From the NCBI RefSeq assembly GCF_013283785.1, contig NZ_JABCPZ010000061.1, positions 1-47,633 on the forward strand: DNA of 47,633 nt, given 5' to 3'. This stretch comes from Nonomuraea antri. GTDB taxonomy: Bacteria > Actinomycetota > Actinomycetes > Streptosporangiales > Streptosporangiaceae. The translations under genes and the position numbers were made by a program. Of this stretch, positions 26,657-34,891 are shown one piece after another (the stretch's first letter is position 1; every line of letters begins with the position of its first letter). The notes under the pieces were generated by a model. It was not told where the DNA came from. It saw only the letters and a list, made by a program, of their open reading frames with translations, and made no database searches.

Positions 26657-27900
26657 AATTCGCGATCTTCATGAACCCGCAGTTACCCGGCTCGGGCTTC
26701 AGCGGCGACCGCGCGGTCTCCAGGCGGCCGATCGGCCGCGACACCGATGCCTACCAGGAGATGATCGGCCAGGTCAGGGAGATCGCGGTGCTCGCCGACC
26801 AGGCCGGCTTCGACGCGATCATGGTGACCGAGCACCACTTCCACTCCGAGGGCTTCGAGTTCTCGGTGAACCCGCTGATGATCCTGGCCGACCTGGCGGC
26901 GCGTACCGAGCGGATCCTGCTGGCCCCGCTCGGCCTGGTGCTGACCGCGTGGGACCCGATCAGGGCGGCCGAGGACGTGGCGCTGCTCGACCAGTTCAGC
27001 GGCGGCCGGCTGCGGCTCGGCGTGGCTCGCGGGTACCAGAACCGCTGGTCGAACGTGCTGGGCAGGCGCTGGGCCGCCGAGGCCGCGCGCTCCGACGGCT
27101 CCTCGTCCGACGACCGCAACTTCGAGGTGTTCGGCGAGCTGCTGAAGATCATGAAGCTGGCCTGGACCGAGGAGACGCTGCGCTACAAGAGCGACGTCGT
27201 CGACTTCGAGGTGCCCTACCCGTACGAGGGGATCGAGGGCTGGCCGGCGCAGGAGTGGACCAGGACGTTCGGCGCGCCGGGCGAGCTGTCCGCCGACGGC
27301 GTGATCCAGGCCGTCTCGGTCGGGCCGCGCCCGTACCAGGTGCCGCACCCGGAGCTGTGGTACCCGTTCTCGGTCAGCGACCGCTCGATCGTGCGCTGCG
27401 CCGAGCACGACATGGTGCCGTGGATCTTCGTGCCGCAGCCGGACGCGCACCGCGCCAAGTGCGAGCTGTACCAGCGCGAGAGCGCCGGGCACGGCCGCGA
27501 CTACCGGCTCGGCCAGCACACCGGCATTCTCAAGGTGGTCGGCCTGGGCGACGACCGCGCCGACGCGATGCGGCGCTGGGGCCGCCACATGAGCCGCGAC
27601 TTCGCCGGGTTCTTCGGCCCGTTCGGCTACCTGGAGGTGCTGCGCAACGCCTCCGACGACCCGGACAAACCGGTGATGCCCGGCGCCGATCTCTACCAGC
27701 GCATGGTCGACGAGCAGCTCGCCCTGGTCGGCACCCCCGACGACGTCAAACGCGGCATCCAGAACATGCTCGACCGCATCCCGGACCTGGAGTGGTTCGG
27801 CCTGTTCATGCAGGGCCAGCAGGGCGTGGCCCCGCTCGACGAGGTCAAACGCAACCTGGAGACCTTCGCCGAGAAGGTGATGCCGGAGTTCCGGTCATGA
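26653..27900 (+). CDS. Luciferase-like (LLM) flavin/F420 monooxygenase 2
   Basis: A 415-residue luciferase-fold enzyme. MKFAIFMNPQLPGSG opens strand 1, GFDAIMVTEHHFHSEGF carries the E-H-H, and LGLVLTAWDPIRAAEDVALLDQFSGGRLRLGVARGYQ is the flavin-binding block. A longer insertion (about 135-215, including KSDVVDFEVPYPYEG) distinguishes it from LLM 1. FFGPFGYLEVLRNASDDPDK is of the type seen in acyl- or cyclic-ketone-oxidising relatives. GTGA overlap with the preceding hydrolase and ATGA overlap with LLM 3. Confidence 0.9.
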   Translation: MKFAIFMNPQLPGSGFSGDRAVSRRPIGRDTDAYQEMIGQVREIAVLADQAGFDAIMVTEHHFHSEGFEFSVNPLMILADLAARTERILLAPLGLVLTAWDPIRAAEDVALLDQFSGGRLRLGVARGYQNRWSNVLGRRWAAEAARSDGSSSDDRNFEVFGELLKIMKLAWTEETLRYKSDVVDFEVPYPYEGIEGWPAQEWTRTFGAPGELSADGVIQAVSVGPRPYQVPHPELWYPFSVSDRSIVRCAEHDMVPWIFVPQPDAHRAKCELYQRESAGHGRDYRLGQHTGILKVVGLGDDRADAMRRWGRHMSRDFAGFFGPFGYLEVLRNASDDPDKPVMPGADLYQRMVDEQLALVGTPDDVKRGIQNMLDRIPDLEWFGLFMQGQQGVAPLDEVKRNLETFAEKVMPEFRS

Positions 27901-28775
27901 GGTTCTGGCAGGCGGTGCCGTTCCTGGAGACCGAGCAGCTGGTCGAGATCGCCAGGACCGGCGACCGGTGCGGGTACGACGCGATCGCGCTGTCGGACCA
28001 CCTGTTCTTCACCGACTACAGCGTGCCCTACCCGTACTCGGGCGACGGCGCGCCCATCTGGGGACCGGCCACGCCCTGGCCCGACCCGTGGGTGACGATC
28101 GGCGCGCTGTCGTCGGTCACCAGCAGGCTCAAGCTGGCCACGAACGTCTACATCGCGCCGGCCCGCGACCTGTTCACGGTGGCCAAGGCCGTCTCGACGG
28201 CCGCGGTGCTGTCGGGCGGACGGGTGATCTGCGGGGTGGGCGCGGGCTGGTGCCGCGACGAGTTCGAGCAGACCGGCCAGGACTTCGCCACCCGGGGCAG
28301 GCGGCTGGGCGAGATGGTGCCGCTGCTGCGCCGGCTCATGACCGGCGAGATGGTCGCGTACGAGGGCGAGTTCTACGCCTTCCGTCCGCTCAGCATCGCG
28401 CCCGTCCCCGCGGCTCCGGTGCCGGTCTACTTCGGCGGCGACAGCGAGCCCGCGCTGCGCAGGGCCGCCAGGCTCGGCGACGGCTGGATGGGCAACCAGG
28501 TCTACGGCGAGGAGGAGGGGCGGGCCGTGCTGGCGCGGCTGCACGCGCTGCTCGACGAGTACGGCAGGCGCGACGGCTTCGAGATCGTCATGTCCTTCGC
28601 CGCGCCGCCCGGAGCCGATCTCTACAAGCGCTGGCGCGACCGGGGCGTCACCGCCACCATGTGCGCCCCGTGGTGGCTGGCCCCGCCGGACGAGGCCCGG
28701 CACTACGCCTCCGACCTGGCCTTCAAGGTGGCGACGCTGGAGCGGTTCGCCGAGGAGGTCATCCAGAAAATGTGA
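27897..28775 (+). CDS. Luciferase-like (LLM) F420-dependent-type oxidoreductase 3
   Basis: A 292-residue luciferase-fold protein. CGYDAIALSDHLFF replaces the E-H-H of the other two with D-H-L, and RLKLATNVYIAPARDLFTVAKAVSTAAVLSGGRVICGVGAG is the cofactor-binding stretch. This style is common in F420-dependent actinobacterial oxidoreductases, so F420 is the likelier cofactor. It is the last gene of the operon (ATGA overlap with LLM 2) and is followed by the terminator at 28777-28813. Confidence 0.9.
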   Translation: MRFWQAVPFLETEQLVEIARTGDRCGYDAIALSDHLFFTDYSVPYPYSGDGAPIWGPATPWPDPWVTIGALSSVTSRLKLATNVYIAPARDLFTVAKAVSTAAVLSGGRVICGVGAGWCRDEFEQTGQDFATRGRRLGEMVPLLRRLMTGEMVAYEGEFYAFRPLSIAPVPAAPVPVYFGGDSEPALRRAARLGDGWMGNQVYGEEEGRAVLARLHALLDEYGRRDGFEIVMSFAAPPGADLYKRWRDRGVTATMCAPWWLAPPDEARHYASDLAFKVATLERFAEEVIQKM

Positions 28776-28776
28776 A

Positions 28777-28813
28777 AGAGGCCCGGCAGCGCGGACGCTG
28801 CTGCCGGACCTCT
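28777..28813. terminator. Strong bidirectional terminator after the luciferase/SDR operon
   Basis: AGAGGCCCGGCAGC (28777-28790) pairs with GCTGCCGGACCTCT (28800-28813) with one mismatch and a 9-nt loop. It starts 2 nt after the LLM 3 stop. A-rich left and T/C-rich right flanks let it work for both converging transcripts. Confidence 0.9.
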
Positions 28814-28872
28814 CTCGGGTGTGGGCTCGCCAGGGTCGGGGGCCACGATGGCGCCCACACGTCTCTTCCGGG

Positions 28873-29997
28873 CTAGTCCGCCACGGTCACCCGGACGATC
28901 TCGCCCTTGCCGGGGGTGAACGCCTTGTTCGTCACGTAGATCGAGCCGTCGTCGGCGATCGCCATGCCCAGCGGCACGGTCAGCGTGCCCGGCTTGAGCA
29001 GCTCGGTACGCGAGCCGTCGGCCTCGATCCGGTACAGCGACGTCTTCGGCTGGTGGTCGGACGGCACCGGGCCGACCGAGCCGAGGATCACCAGGCGGCC
29101 GGAGGCGTCGAAGGCCACGTCCACCACGGTGGTGAAGTCCTTGGCCGCGGTCTCGACCTTCTTGCCCGTCAGCTTGAACACCCGCGCCACGCCCTCGGGC
29201 TGCGGGAATCCGGCGTGCTCGGCCACGTAGTACGACCCGTCGGGGCCCTTGGCGATGCCCATCGGCACCGACTGCATCGGCACCTTGCCCTTGGGCAGCT
29301 TCAGCGCCTTCGGCGGCTCGACCATGCGGGCGCGGAAGACGGCCGTGAGCGACACCTTGCCCGACGCGCTCACCTTGAGCACGTCGTTGGCGCCGACGTC
29401 CGTGACGAGCGCGCCGCCGTCCGAGGTGGGGGCCACCGCGAACGGGTACGAGTCGATCGCGCTGCCCTTGTCCTTCTTGTCCGGGTTGTGCTTGGCCTCG
29501 AAGGCCAGCAGGTCACCGAAGATCTTCGCCTTGCCGTCCTTGATCTTCAGCAGCGTGCCCAGGGCCTTGCCCTTGGGGCCGAGGCCCTTGCGCAGCTTGG
29601 CGTCGCCGCCCAGGCCGATCGGCACCAGCATGCTGCCGTCCGCGGCGAACGCCACGTCGTGCGGCCCGGTGCCCATGCCCTGCGCCCCCGCGGACGGCAG
29701 GTCCTTGACCACCGTGGACAGCTTGCCGTCGGCCAGCTTCGAGATCTTCCCGGTCAGCCCGAGGCACGTCTTGGACGCCTGGCCGCCCGGCGGGGCCGGC
29801 ACCGTGGCGCACTTGATCTTCCCGCCCGATCCGGACTCGGCGACGTACAACGCGCCGTCGGGGCCGAAGGCCAGGCCGCGCGGGTTGTCGAGCTTGGACG
29901 CCACGACCGTCACGTTCGATTCGTCTGCGGTCGCGGGCACGGCCGACACGGCCAGGCCGAGAGCAGCGATTCCCCCCGCAATGATGACTCGCTTCAT
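28873..29997 (-). CDS. Secreted ScyD/ScyE-like beta-propeller protein
   Basis: A 374-residue exported protein. The signal peptide (MKRVIIAGGIAALGLAVSA, cleavage near AVPATA) is followed by repeated G-x-D-G-(S/A)-(L/I/M)-Y/V-V blade motifs: LAFGPDGALYVAESG, VAFAADGSMLVPIG, IAKGPDGSYYVAEH, VAFDASGRLVILG and MAIADDGSIYVTN. This is the NHL/ScyD-like six-bladed propeller seen in many actinobacterial secreted proteins, often annotated ScyD/ScyE. The ligand is unknown. It is convergent with the LLM operon. Confidence 0.85.
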   Translation of the reverse strand: MKRVIIAGGIAALGLAVSAVPATADESNVTVVASKLDNPRGLAFGPDGALYVAESGSGGKIKCATVPAPPGGQASKTCLGLTGKISKLADGKLSTVVKDLPSAGAQGMGTGPHDVAFAADGSMLVPIGLGGDAKLRKGLGPKGKALGTLLKIKDGKAKIFGDLLAFEAKHNPDKKDKGSAIDSYPFAVAPTSDGGALVTDVGANDVLKVSASGKVSLTAVFRARMVEPPKALKLPKGKVPMQSVPMGIAKGPDGSYYVAEHAGFPQPEGVARVFKLTGKKVETAAKDFTTVVDVAFDASGRLVILGSVGPVPSDHQPKTSLYRIEADGSRTELLKPGTLTVPLGMAIADDGSIYVTNKAFTPGKGEIVRVTVAD

Positions 29998-30056
29998 GAG
30001 GGATCACCGTAGGAGAGCGGAGATCGGGGCGAATCAGCCCGCAGACGGAGTGCGCG

Positions 30057-30656
30057 TCAGCCTGACGGGTGATTTCCCGCCCGGCGCCGGCGCCGCCCGC
30101 GCACCTTCCTGATCAGCCACCAGGTCAGCAGCGCCAGCAGCACCAGCGCGACGATCACCAGCAGCGGCAGGAACACCGCGATCAGGCTCATGCCCAGCGA
30201 GCCCGCGTCTTCGGCGGTGCTCACCACCGGCGCGCCCACGCCCGCCGTGCCCGCGTTGATCACCGGACGGGCCGCCGACTTCACCGCGTGCACGGCCAGC
30301 GCCACCACGATGCCCAGCAGCCAGCCGGCCCACGGGTGCTCGGTCATCCAGGTGGACCTGTCGAGCTCGGCGGCGGCGTTGGTGGCCGAGAACACCACGC
30401 CGCCCGACGCCGGGCGCACCACCGTCTGGACGGCGTCGTTGATCGAGTCGACGGCGGGCACCTTGTCGAGCACCATCTCGGCCAGCAGGAGCACGGCGAT
30501 CACCGCGAGCACGCCCCAGTTCGACAGCCATTCGTAGCCGTCGGGCAGCTTCACCCGGTCGGTGAGGTTGGCCAGCACCCCCACCACGAGCAGGGGGATG
30601 TAGGCGTTGAGCCCGGCGGCCGTGGACAGGCCGAGCCCGGTCAATGCTGCGAGCAT
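30057..30656 (-). CDS. DUF4126 family membrane protein
   Basis: A 199-residue integral membrane protein with four to five hydrophobic segments: GLGLSTAAGLNAYIPLLVVG, WGVLAVIAVLLLAEMVLDKV, the HPWAGWLLGIVVALAVHAVK region, and MSLIAVFLPLLVIVALVLLA. The start LGLSTAAGLNAYIPLL and the conserved D-K-V-P-A-V-D-S motif mark DUF4126. The tail is strongly basic (KVRGRRRRRAG). Its start lies 4 nt after the stop of the phosphotransferase gene, so the two are co-transcribed. Function unknown. Confidence 0.88.
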   Translation of the reverse strand: MLAALTGLGLSTAAGLNAYIPLLVVGVLANLTDRVKLPDGYEWLSNWGVLAVIAVLLLAEMVLDKVPAVDSINDAVQTVVRPASGGVVFSATNAAAELDRSTWMTEHPWAGWLLGIVVALAVHAVKSAARPVINAGTAGVGAPVVSTAEDAGSLGMSLIAVFLPLLVIVALVLLALLTWWLIRKVRGRRRRRAGNHPSG

Positions 30657-30660
30657 GCCC

Positions 30661-31569
30661 CTAGTCTGCCCGGGCCGCCTCGTCCATGAGGCGCGGCAGG
30701 TCCGCTCCGGTGAACTCGGCCACCGCCCGCTCGTACTTCTCCATGCCCCAGGACCAGAAGTCGAAGTCGATGGCGTCGTTGGCGCCGTCCTGGATGGAGG
30801 CCCACAGGGTCCAGCCGTACTTGGACATCAGGCCGAGCAGCCGGGCCCGGGCGATCTTGTGACGGTACGGGTGGCCGTAGTAGGCGGTGACGAGCTCGTC
30901 GAGCTGGTCGAGCGACAGGTCGGACTCGCTCCACAGGTTGCCCAGCTCGAAGCAGGCGTCGTTGTTGCCGGCGTACTCGTAGTCGATCAGCCAGAGGCGG
31001 TGGCCGTCGTCCAGGATGTTGCCGGGCAGGAGGTCGTTGTTGCAGGGCACGGTGGGTTCGGCGCGCACCTCCAGACATTTCCTGATTTGTCCCACGACGG
31101 GCATGAAATCGAGATATTTGGCGGGAAGTCGGAAATTTCGCGTACGGACGATGTCGAGATAGCGCCGCTGGACGTCGAACATGTCGAACTCGCGCGCGAA
31201 CCGCGGGCCCGCGTGCAGGCGGCGGCACGCCTCGGCCACCCGCGGCAGGTTCGCCGAGTCGCGCAGGTCGGCCTCGGTGTACGTCCTGCAGCCCGGCAGG
31301 TAGCCCACCACCAGCACGCCCTCGCCCGGCAGGTACGCGTGCACCGGCGCGCCCACCCCGGCCTCGGCGGCGGCCAGCGAGCAGGCGTACTCGACGTCCC
31401 TGTCGATGGCCAGCAGCTCGCCGTCGCTGGCCCACACGCGCGCCACGTAGCAGCCGCCGGGCGTGGTGACCTTGTAGTTGCGGTTGGTCAGGCCACCGGG
31501 CAGCTCCTCCACGTGACGCGGGGAACCGGACAGCAGGGGGATGCGATCGAGAACCTCGGGCACGGCCAT
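30661..31569 (-). CDS. Choline/ethanolamine-kinase-like phosphotransferase
   Basis: A 302-residue protein of the choline kinase / APH fold. GGLTNRNYKVTTPGGCYVAR is the nucleotide-binding loop, CNNDLLPGNILDD is the Brenner-type catalytic H/N-x-D-x-x-x-x-N box, and LWLIDYEYAGNNDACFELGN is the D-Y-E-Y metal-binding motif. Bacterial LicA relatives phosphorylate choline taken from outside; here ethanolamine, choline or a methylated amine would fit. It is divergent from a dimethylglycine/sarcosine-dehydrogenase-like gene, which fits methylated-amine metabolism. A TACCAT -10-like element lies 5 nt upstream of ATG 31569 and no Shine-Dalgarno is seen. Confidence 0.88.
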   Translation of the reverse strand: MAVPEVLDRIPLLSGSPRHVEELPGGLTNRNYKVTTPGGCYVARVWASDGELLAIDRDVEYACSLAAAEAGVGAPVHAYLPGEGVLVVGYLPGCRTYTEADLRDSANLPRVAEACRRLHAGPRFAREFDMFDVQRRYLDIVRTRNFRLPAKYLDFMPVVGQIRKCLEVRAEPTVPCNNDLLPGNILDDGHRLWLIDYEYAGNNDACFELGNLWSESDLSLDQLDELVTAYYGHPYRHKIARARLLGLMSKYGWTLWASIQDGANDAIDFDFWSWGMEKYERAVAEFTGADLPRLMDEAARAD

Positions 31570-31574
31570 GGCCG

Positions 31575-31631
31575 ATGGTAACCCCCGCCCCATAAACGGT
31601 CTAGACCTTTTGCGGCGTGCCGGGTTAGCCT
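31575..31631. promoter_or_regulatory. Divergent promoters with a shared GGTCTAGACC operator
   Basis: The perfect palindrome GGTCTAGACC (31598-31607) lies between two -10-like hexamers: TACCAT for the minus-strand kinase gene (31580-31575) and TAGCCT for the plus-strand dehydrogenase gene (31626-31631). It sits 18 nt from each, exactly where both -35 elements should be. This is the core of the dre sites bound by DasR and other HutC/UTRA-type GntR regulators (TGGTCTAGACCA). The UTRA regulator at 34031-34774 is the likely binder. Confidence 0.7.
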
Positions 31632-31638
31632 CGCGACC

Positions 31639-34026
31639 ATGAGCGACTCGGCCCGCATCGTGGTCATCGGCGGCGGGGTGGGCGGCACGTCCGTCGCCTA
31701 CCATCTGACGGAACTCGGCGAACGCGACGTCGTCCTGATCGAGCGGGACGAGCTGACCAGCGGATCCACCTTCCACTCGGCCGGGCTGGTGGGCCAGCTG
31801 CGCGCCGACCCGACGCTGACCAGGATGAACCAGTACTCCGTCGAGCTGTACCGGACGCTGGACGCCGGCTGGAGCGAGTGCGGCGGCATCAAGCTGGCCT
31901 GCACCCCCGAGCGGATGGCCGAGATCAGGCGGCAGATCGGCTGGGCGCGCACGTTCGGGCTGCCGCTGGAGGAGATCTCGGTCGACGAGGCGGTGGCGCT
32001 GTTCCCGCTGATGGACCCGGCCGGCGTGCTCGGGGCCGCCTACCTGCCCACCGACGGGCAGATCGACCCGTCCCAGCTGTGTTACGCGCTGGCCAAGCGG
32101 GCCCGCGAGGGCGGCGCGGTGATCCGCACGCGCACCCGGGTGGTCGGGATCGACGTCGAGCGCGGGCGGGTCCGCCGCGTCCGCACCGACCAGGGCGACA
32201 TCGACTGCGAGGTGGTGGTCGACTGCGGCGGCATGTTCGCCGCCGAGATCGGCCGCATGGCCGGGGTGCGCGTCCCCGTCGTGCCCATGTCGCACCAGTA
32301 CGTGGTGACCGACGGCTTCCACGACCTGTCCGGGCTGCCCACGCTGCGCGACCCCGACCTGCTCGTGTACTACCGGCAGGAGGTGCGCGGCCTGGTCATG
32401 GGCGGCTACGAGCGCACCTGCGCCCCCTGGACGGCCACCCAGGCCGCCTATGACCAGGTGCCCGCCGACTTCAACGGCCGCCTGCTGGCCGAGGACTGGC
32501 CGCGTTTCGAGGAGATCTCCGACAACTCCCGCGTCCGTGTGCCCGCGATGGCCGACGTCGGCATCCGCAAGCTGATCAACGGCCCGGAGGCGTTCACCCC
32601 GGACAACGAGTTCTGCCTGGGCGAGACGGAGGTCGCCGGCTTCTTCGTGGCGGCCGGGTTCTGCGCGCACGGCATCGCGGGCGCGGGCGGCATCGGCAAG
32701 GTGATGGCCGAGTGGATCGTGCGCGGCGAGCCGTCCATGGACCTGTGGCACATGGACGTGCGCCGCTTCGGCCGCCACTACCGCTCGCCGTCGTACACGC
32801 TCAAGCGGGCGGTGGAGAACTACGAGACGTACTACGACATCCGCTACCCGGGGCACGAACGCGCCGCCGGGCGGCCGCTGCGCGTCTCGCCCGCCTACGC
32901 CTGGCACGCCGGGCACGGCGCGGCCTTCGGCGAGAAGGCGGGCTGGGAACGCGTCAACCACTACGAGGCGAACGCCACCACCGGCGCCACCGATGAACGG
33001 CCCAGAGGGTGGGCCGGGCGGCTCTGGTCGCCCGCGGTCGGCGTCGAGCACCGGGCCACCAGGCAGGCGGCCGGGCTGTTCGACGAGAGCTCGTTCGCCA
33101 AGATCGAGGTCACCGGCCCGGACGCCGCCGAGCTGCTGGAATGGGTCTGCGACAACCGGGTGGCCCGCGAGGTGGGCGCGGTGACGTACACGCAGGCGCT
33201 GAACCGGCGCGGCGGGATCGAGTGCGACTTCACCGTCACCAGGCGCGGCGAGCAGGAGTTCCTCGTCGTGACCGGAACCGCGTTCGGCGCGCACGACCTG
33301 GGCTGGCTGCGCAAGCAGGCCGCGGCGACCGGCGCCACGGTCAGGATCGCCGACGTGACCGGCCAGTACGCCTGCTTCGCGCTGTGGGGCCCGCGCGCCC
33401 GCGACATCCTGTCCACGCTGACGCCCGATCCGCTGGACTTCCGGTTCATGAACGCGCGCGAGCTGACCGTGGGCGACGTGCCGGTGCTGGCGCTGCGCGT
33501 GACGTTCGTCGGCGAGCTGGGCTGGGAGCTGTACTGCTCCAGCGAGTACGGCAGGACGCTGTGGGAGACCCTGTGGCGGGCCGGCGCGCCGCACGGCATG
33601 GCCGCCTGCGGCTACCGGGCCATCGACAGTCTCAGGCTGGAGAAGGGCTACCGGGTCTGGGGCGCCGACATCGGCCCCGAGAGCACGCCGTACGAGGCGG
33701 GGCTGGGGTTCTGCGTCAGGAAGGACAAGGACTTCCTCGGCAGGGACGCGCTCGACCCGGCCCCCGCGCGCCGGCTGCGGTGCCTCACCCTGGCCGACCC
33801 GCGCGCCGTCGCCCTGGGCAACGAGCCGGTGCGGATCGACGGCGCCGTCGCCGGACGGGTCACCTCGGGAGGGTACGGCTACACCGTGGCGGCCTCGATC
33901 GCCTACGCCTACCTGGCGGCCGAGCCGGGCACGGCGGCCGAGATCGAGATCGAGGGGGAGTGGGTGCCCGCCACCGTGGCCGAGGAGCCGCTCTACGACC
34001 CTGCGGGCGCGCGCGTGCGGGGCTGA
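31639..34026 (+). CDS. Dimethylglycine/sarcosine dehydrogenase-like FAD enzyme with aminomethyltransferase domain
   Basis: A 795-residue two-domain oxidoreductase. Residues 1-400: DAO-type FAD domain with GGGVGG (11-16) and GSTFHSAGL, whose His46 matches the His that carries covalent FAD in dimethylglycine and sarcosine dehydrogenases. Residues about 430-795: GcvT-like folate-binding domain (FDESSFAKIEVTGPDAAELL, then GELGWELYCSSEYG, then the C-terminal barrel AVALGNEPVRIDG). Such enzymes demethylate a methylated glycine and pass the C1 unit to tetrahydrofolate as 5,10-methylene-THF. Dimethylglycine, sarcosine or a related N-methyl compound is the likely substrate. A -10-like TAGCCT ends 7 nt before the ATG, with no Shine-Dalgarno. 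Confidence 0.9.
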   Translation: MSDSARIVVIGGGVGGTSVAYHLTELGERDVVLIERDELTSGSTFHSAGLVGQLRADPTLTRMNQYSVELYRTLDAGWSECGGIKLACTPERMAEIRRQIGWARTFGLPLEEISVDEAVALFPLMDPAGVLGAAYLPTDGQIDPSQLCYALAKRAREGGAVIRTRTRVVGIDVERGRVRRVRTDQGDIDCEVVVDCGGMFAAEIGRMAGVRVPVVPMSHQYVVTDGFHDLSGLPTLRDPDLLVYYRQEVRGLVMGGYERTCAPWTATQAAYDQVPADFNGRLLAEDWPRFEEISDNSRVRVPAMADVGIRKLINGPEAFTPDNEFCLGETEVAGFFVAAGFCAHGIAGAGGIGKVMAEWIVRGEPSMDLWHMDVRRFGRHYRSPSYTLKRAVENYETYYDIRYPGHERAAGRPLRVSPAYAWHAGHGAAFGEKAGWERVNHYEANATTGATDERPRGWAGRLWSPAVGVEHRATRQAAGLFDESSFAKIEVTGPDAAELLEWVCDNRVAREVGAVTYTQALNRRGGIECDFTVTRRGEQEFLVVTGTAFGAHDLGWLRKQAAATGATVRIADVTGQYACFALWGPRARDILSTLTPDPLDFRFMNARELTVGDVPVLALRVTFVGELGWELYCSSEYGRTLWETLWRAGAPHGMAACGYRAIDSLRLEKGYRVWGADIGPESTPYEAGLGFCVRKDKDFLGRDALDPAPARRLRCLTLADPRAVALGNEPVRIDGAVAGRVTSGGYGYTVAASIAYAYLAAEPGTAAEIEIEGEWVPATVAEEPLYDPAGARVRG

Positions 34027-34030
34027 GCGG

Positions 34031-34774
34031 TCAGGCGGTCACGCCGCTGCGGACCGAGATGCGTACCCGGTCGGGGCGGAACAGGTCGCGGGCGTACTCC
34101 ACCGGCGTGCCGTCGGCGGCGTAGGCGGTGCGCTCGATCAGCATGAGCGGTGCGCCGGGCGCGATGCCCAGCTCAGCCGCCTCCGCCGGGCGGGCGGTCA
34201 CCGGGTCGAGATGCTCGACGGCCGTCGCCGGGCCCAGGCCGTAGCGGTCGGACAGCAGCGCGTAGAGCGAGCCGCCCAGGTCCTGCTCCAGGAAGCCGGG
34301 CAGCGCGGGGAAGAACGACCGTTCCAGCGCCACCGGCGCGCCGCCCGCAGAACGCACCCTGGACACCTCGTGCACCGGCGTGCCGGCCTCGGCCCGCAGC
34401 GCCGCCGCCACCCGTCGCGAGGCCGGGACGGTCGCCGCGACCAGCACCCTGGCCTCGGCCCGCAGGTGCGCCCGCCGCATCTGCTCGGTGAACCCGGCCA
34501 GCCCGGTCAGGTCGCACTCGATGCGCGGCTCGGCCACGAACGCGCCGCCCGACCGTCCCGGCAGCCTGACCAGCACGCCGTCGCGTTCCAGGGTGGCCAG
34601 CGCCTGCCTGAGCGTCATCCTGCTCACGCCGAGGTCGGCCGCCAGCTCACGCTCGCCGGGCAGCCGCTCGCCGGGGGCCAGCGCGCCCGAGGAGATCGAT
34701 TCGAGCAGCCAGCGTTCGATCTGCACGTGCGCGGGGACCCCGGAACCACGCTCCAACTCGGGTGTCCCGACCAC
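34031..34774 (-). CDS. GntR-family regulator, HutC subfamily (UTRA domain)
   Basis: A 247-residue regulator. The N-terminal winged helix (HVQIERWLLESISSGALAPG, then LPGERELAADLGVSRMTLRQAL and the wing VRLPGRSGGAFV) is typical of GntR. The UTRA ligand domain (about 85-240) has the E-x-x-F-P-x-L-P-G-x-x-x-x-D-L signature (LERSFFPALPGFLEQDL). It ends 4 nt from the end of the dehydrogenase gene, tail-to-tail. HutC relatives bind GGTCTAGACC-like operators and sense sugar phosphates, urocanate or amines. The start GTG 34774 has TAGTAT 6 nt upstream, a leaderless pattern. Confidence 0.92.
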   Translation of the reverse strand: MVGTPELERGSGVPAHVQIERWLLESISSGALAPGERLPGERELAADLGVSRMTLRQALATLERDGVLVRLPGRSGGAFVAEPRIECDLTGLAGFTEQMRRAHLRAEARVLVAATVPASRRVAAALRAEAGTPVHEVSRVRSAGGAPVALERSFFPALPGFLEQDLGGSLYALLSDRYGLGPATAVEHLDPVTARPAEAAELGIAPGAPLMLIERTAYAADGTPVEYARDLFRPDRVRISVRSGVTA

Positions 34775-34780
34775 ACGCGC

Positions 34781-34786
34781 ATACTA
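34781..34786 (-). promoter_or_regulatory. -10-like element for the UTRA regulator
   Basis: TAGTAT on the minus strand (34786-34781) ends 6 nt before the GTG start. No Shine-Dalgarno follows, so the mRNA is probably leaderless. I see no GGTCTAGACC copy here, so autoregulation is not evident. Confidence 0.5.
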
Positions 34787-34834
34787 GCCCGCACCGGCCG
34801 ATACACCCCGCGAAGCGCCCCTGACGGTGGCCGT

Positions 34835-34855
34835 CCCTTGGGGGGCGCCCAAGGG
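34835..34855 (-). terminator. Hairpin after the nitronate monooxygenase gene
   Basis: CCCTTGGG (34835-34842) pairs perfectly with CCCAAGGG (34848-34855) over a 5-nt loop, 36 nt downstream of the monooxygenase stop codon. It separates that operon from the UTRA regulator gene. Confidence 0.65.
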
Positions 34856-34891
34856 TCGCCCGCCCGCACGCCGCCCCCGAGGGCCACGCGG

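Noticed and set aside
30661..33594. 977-codon minus-strand frame through the dehydrogenase gene
   Set aside because: Only its last 302 codons (from ATG 31569) encode a real protein; the rest mirrors the dehydrogenase gene.
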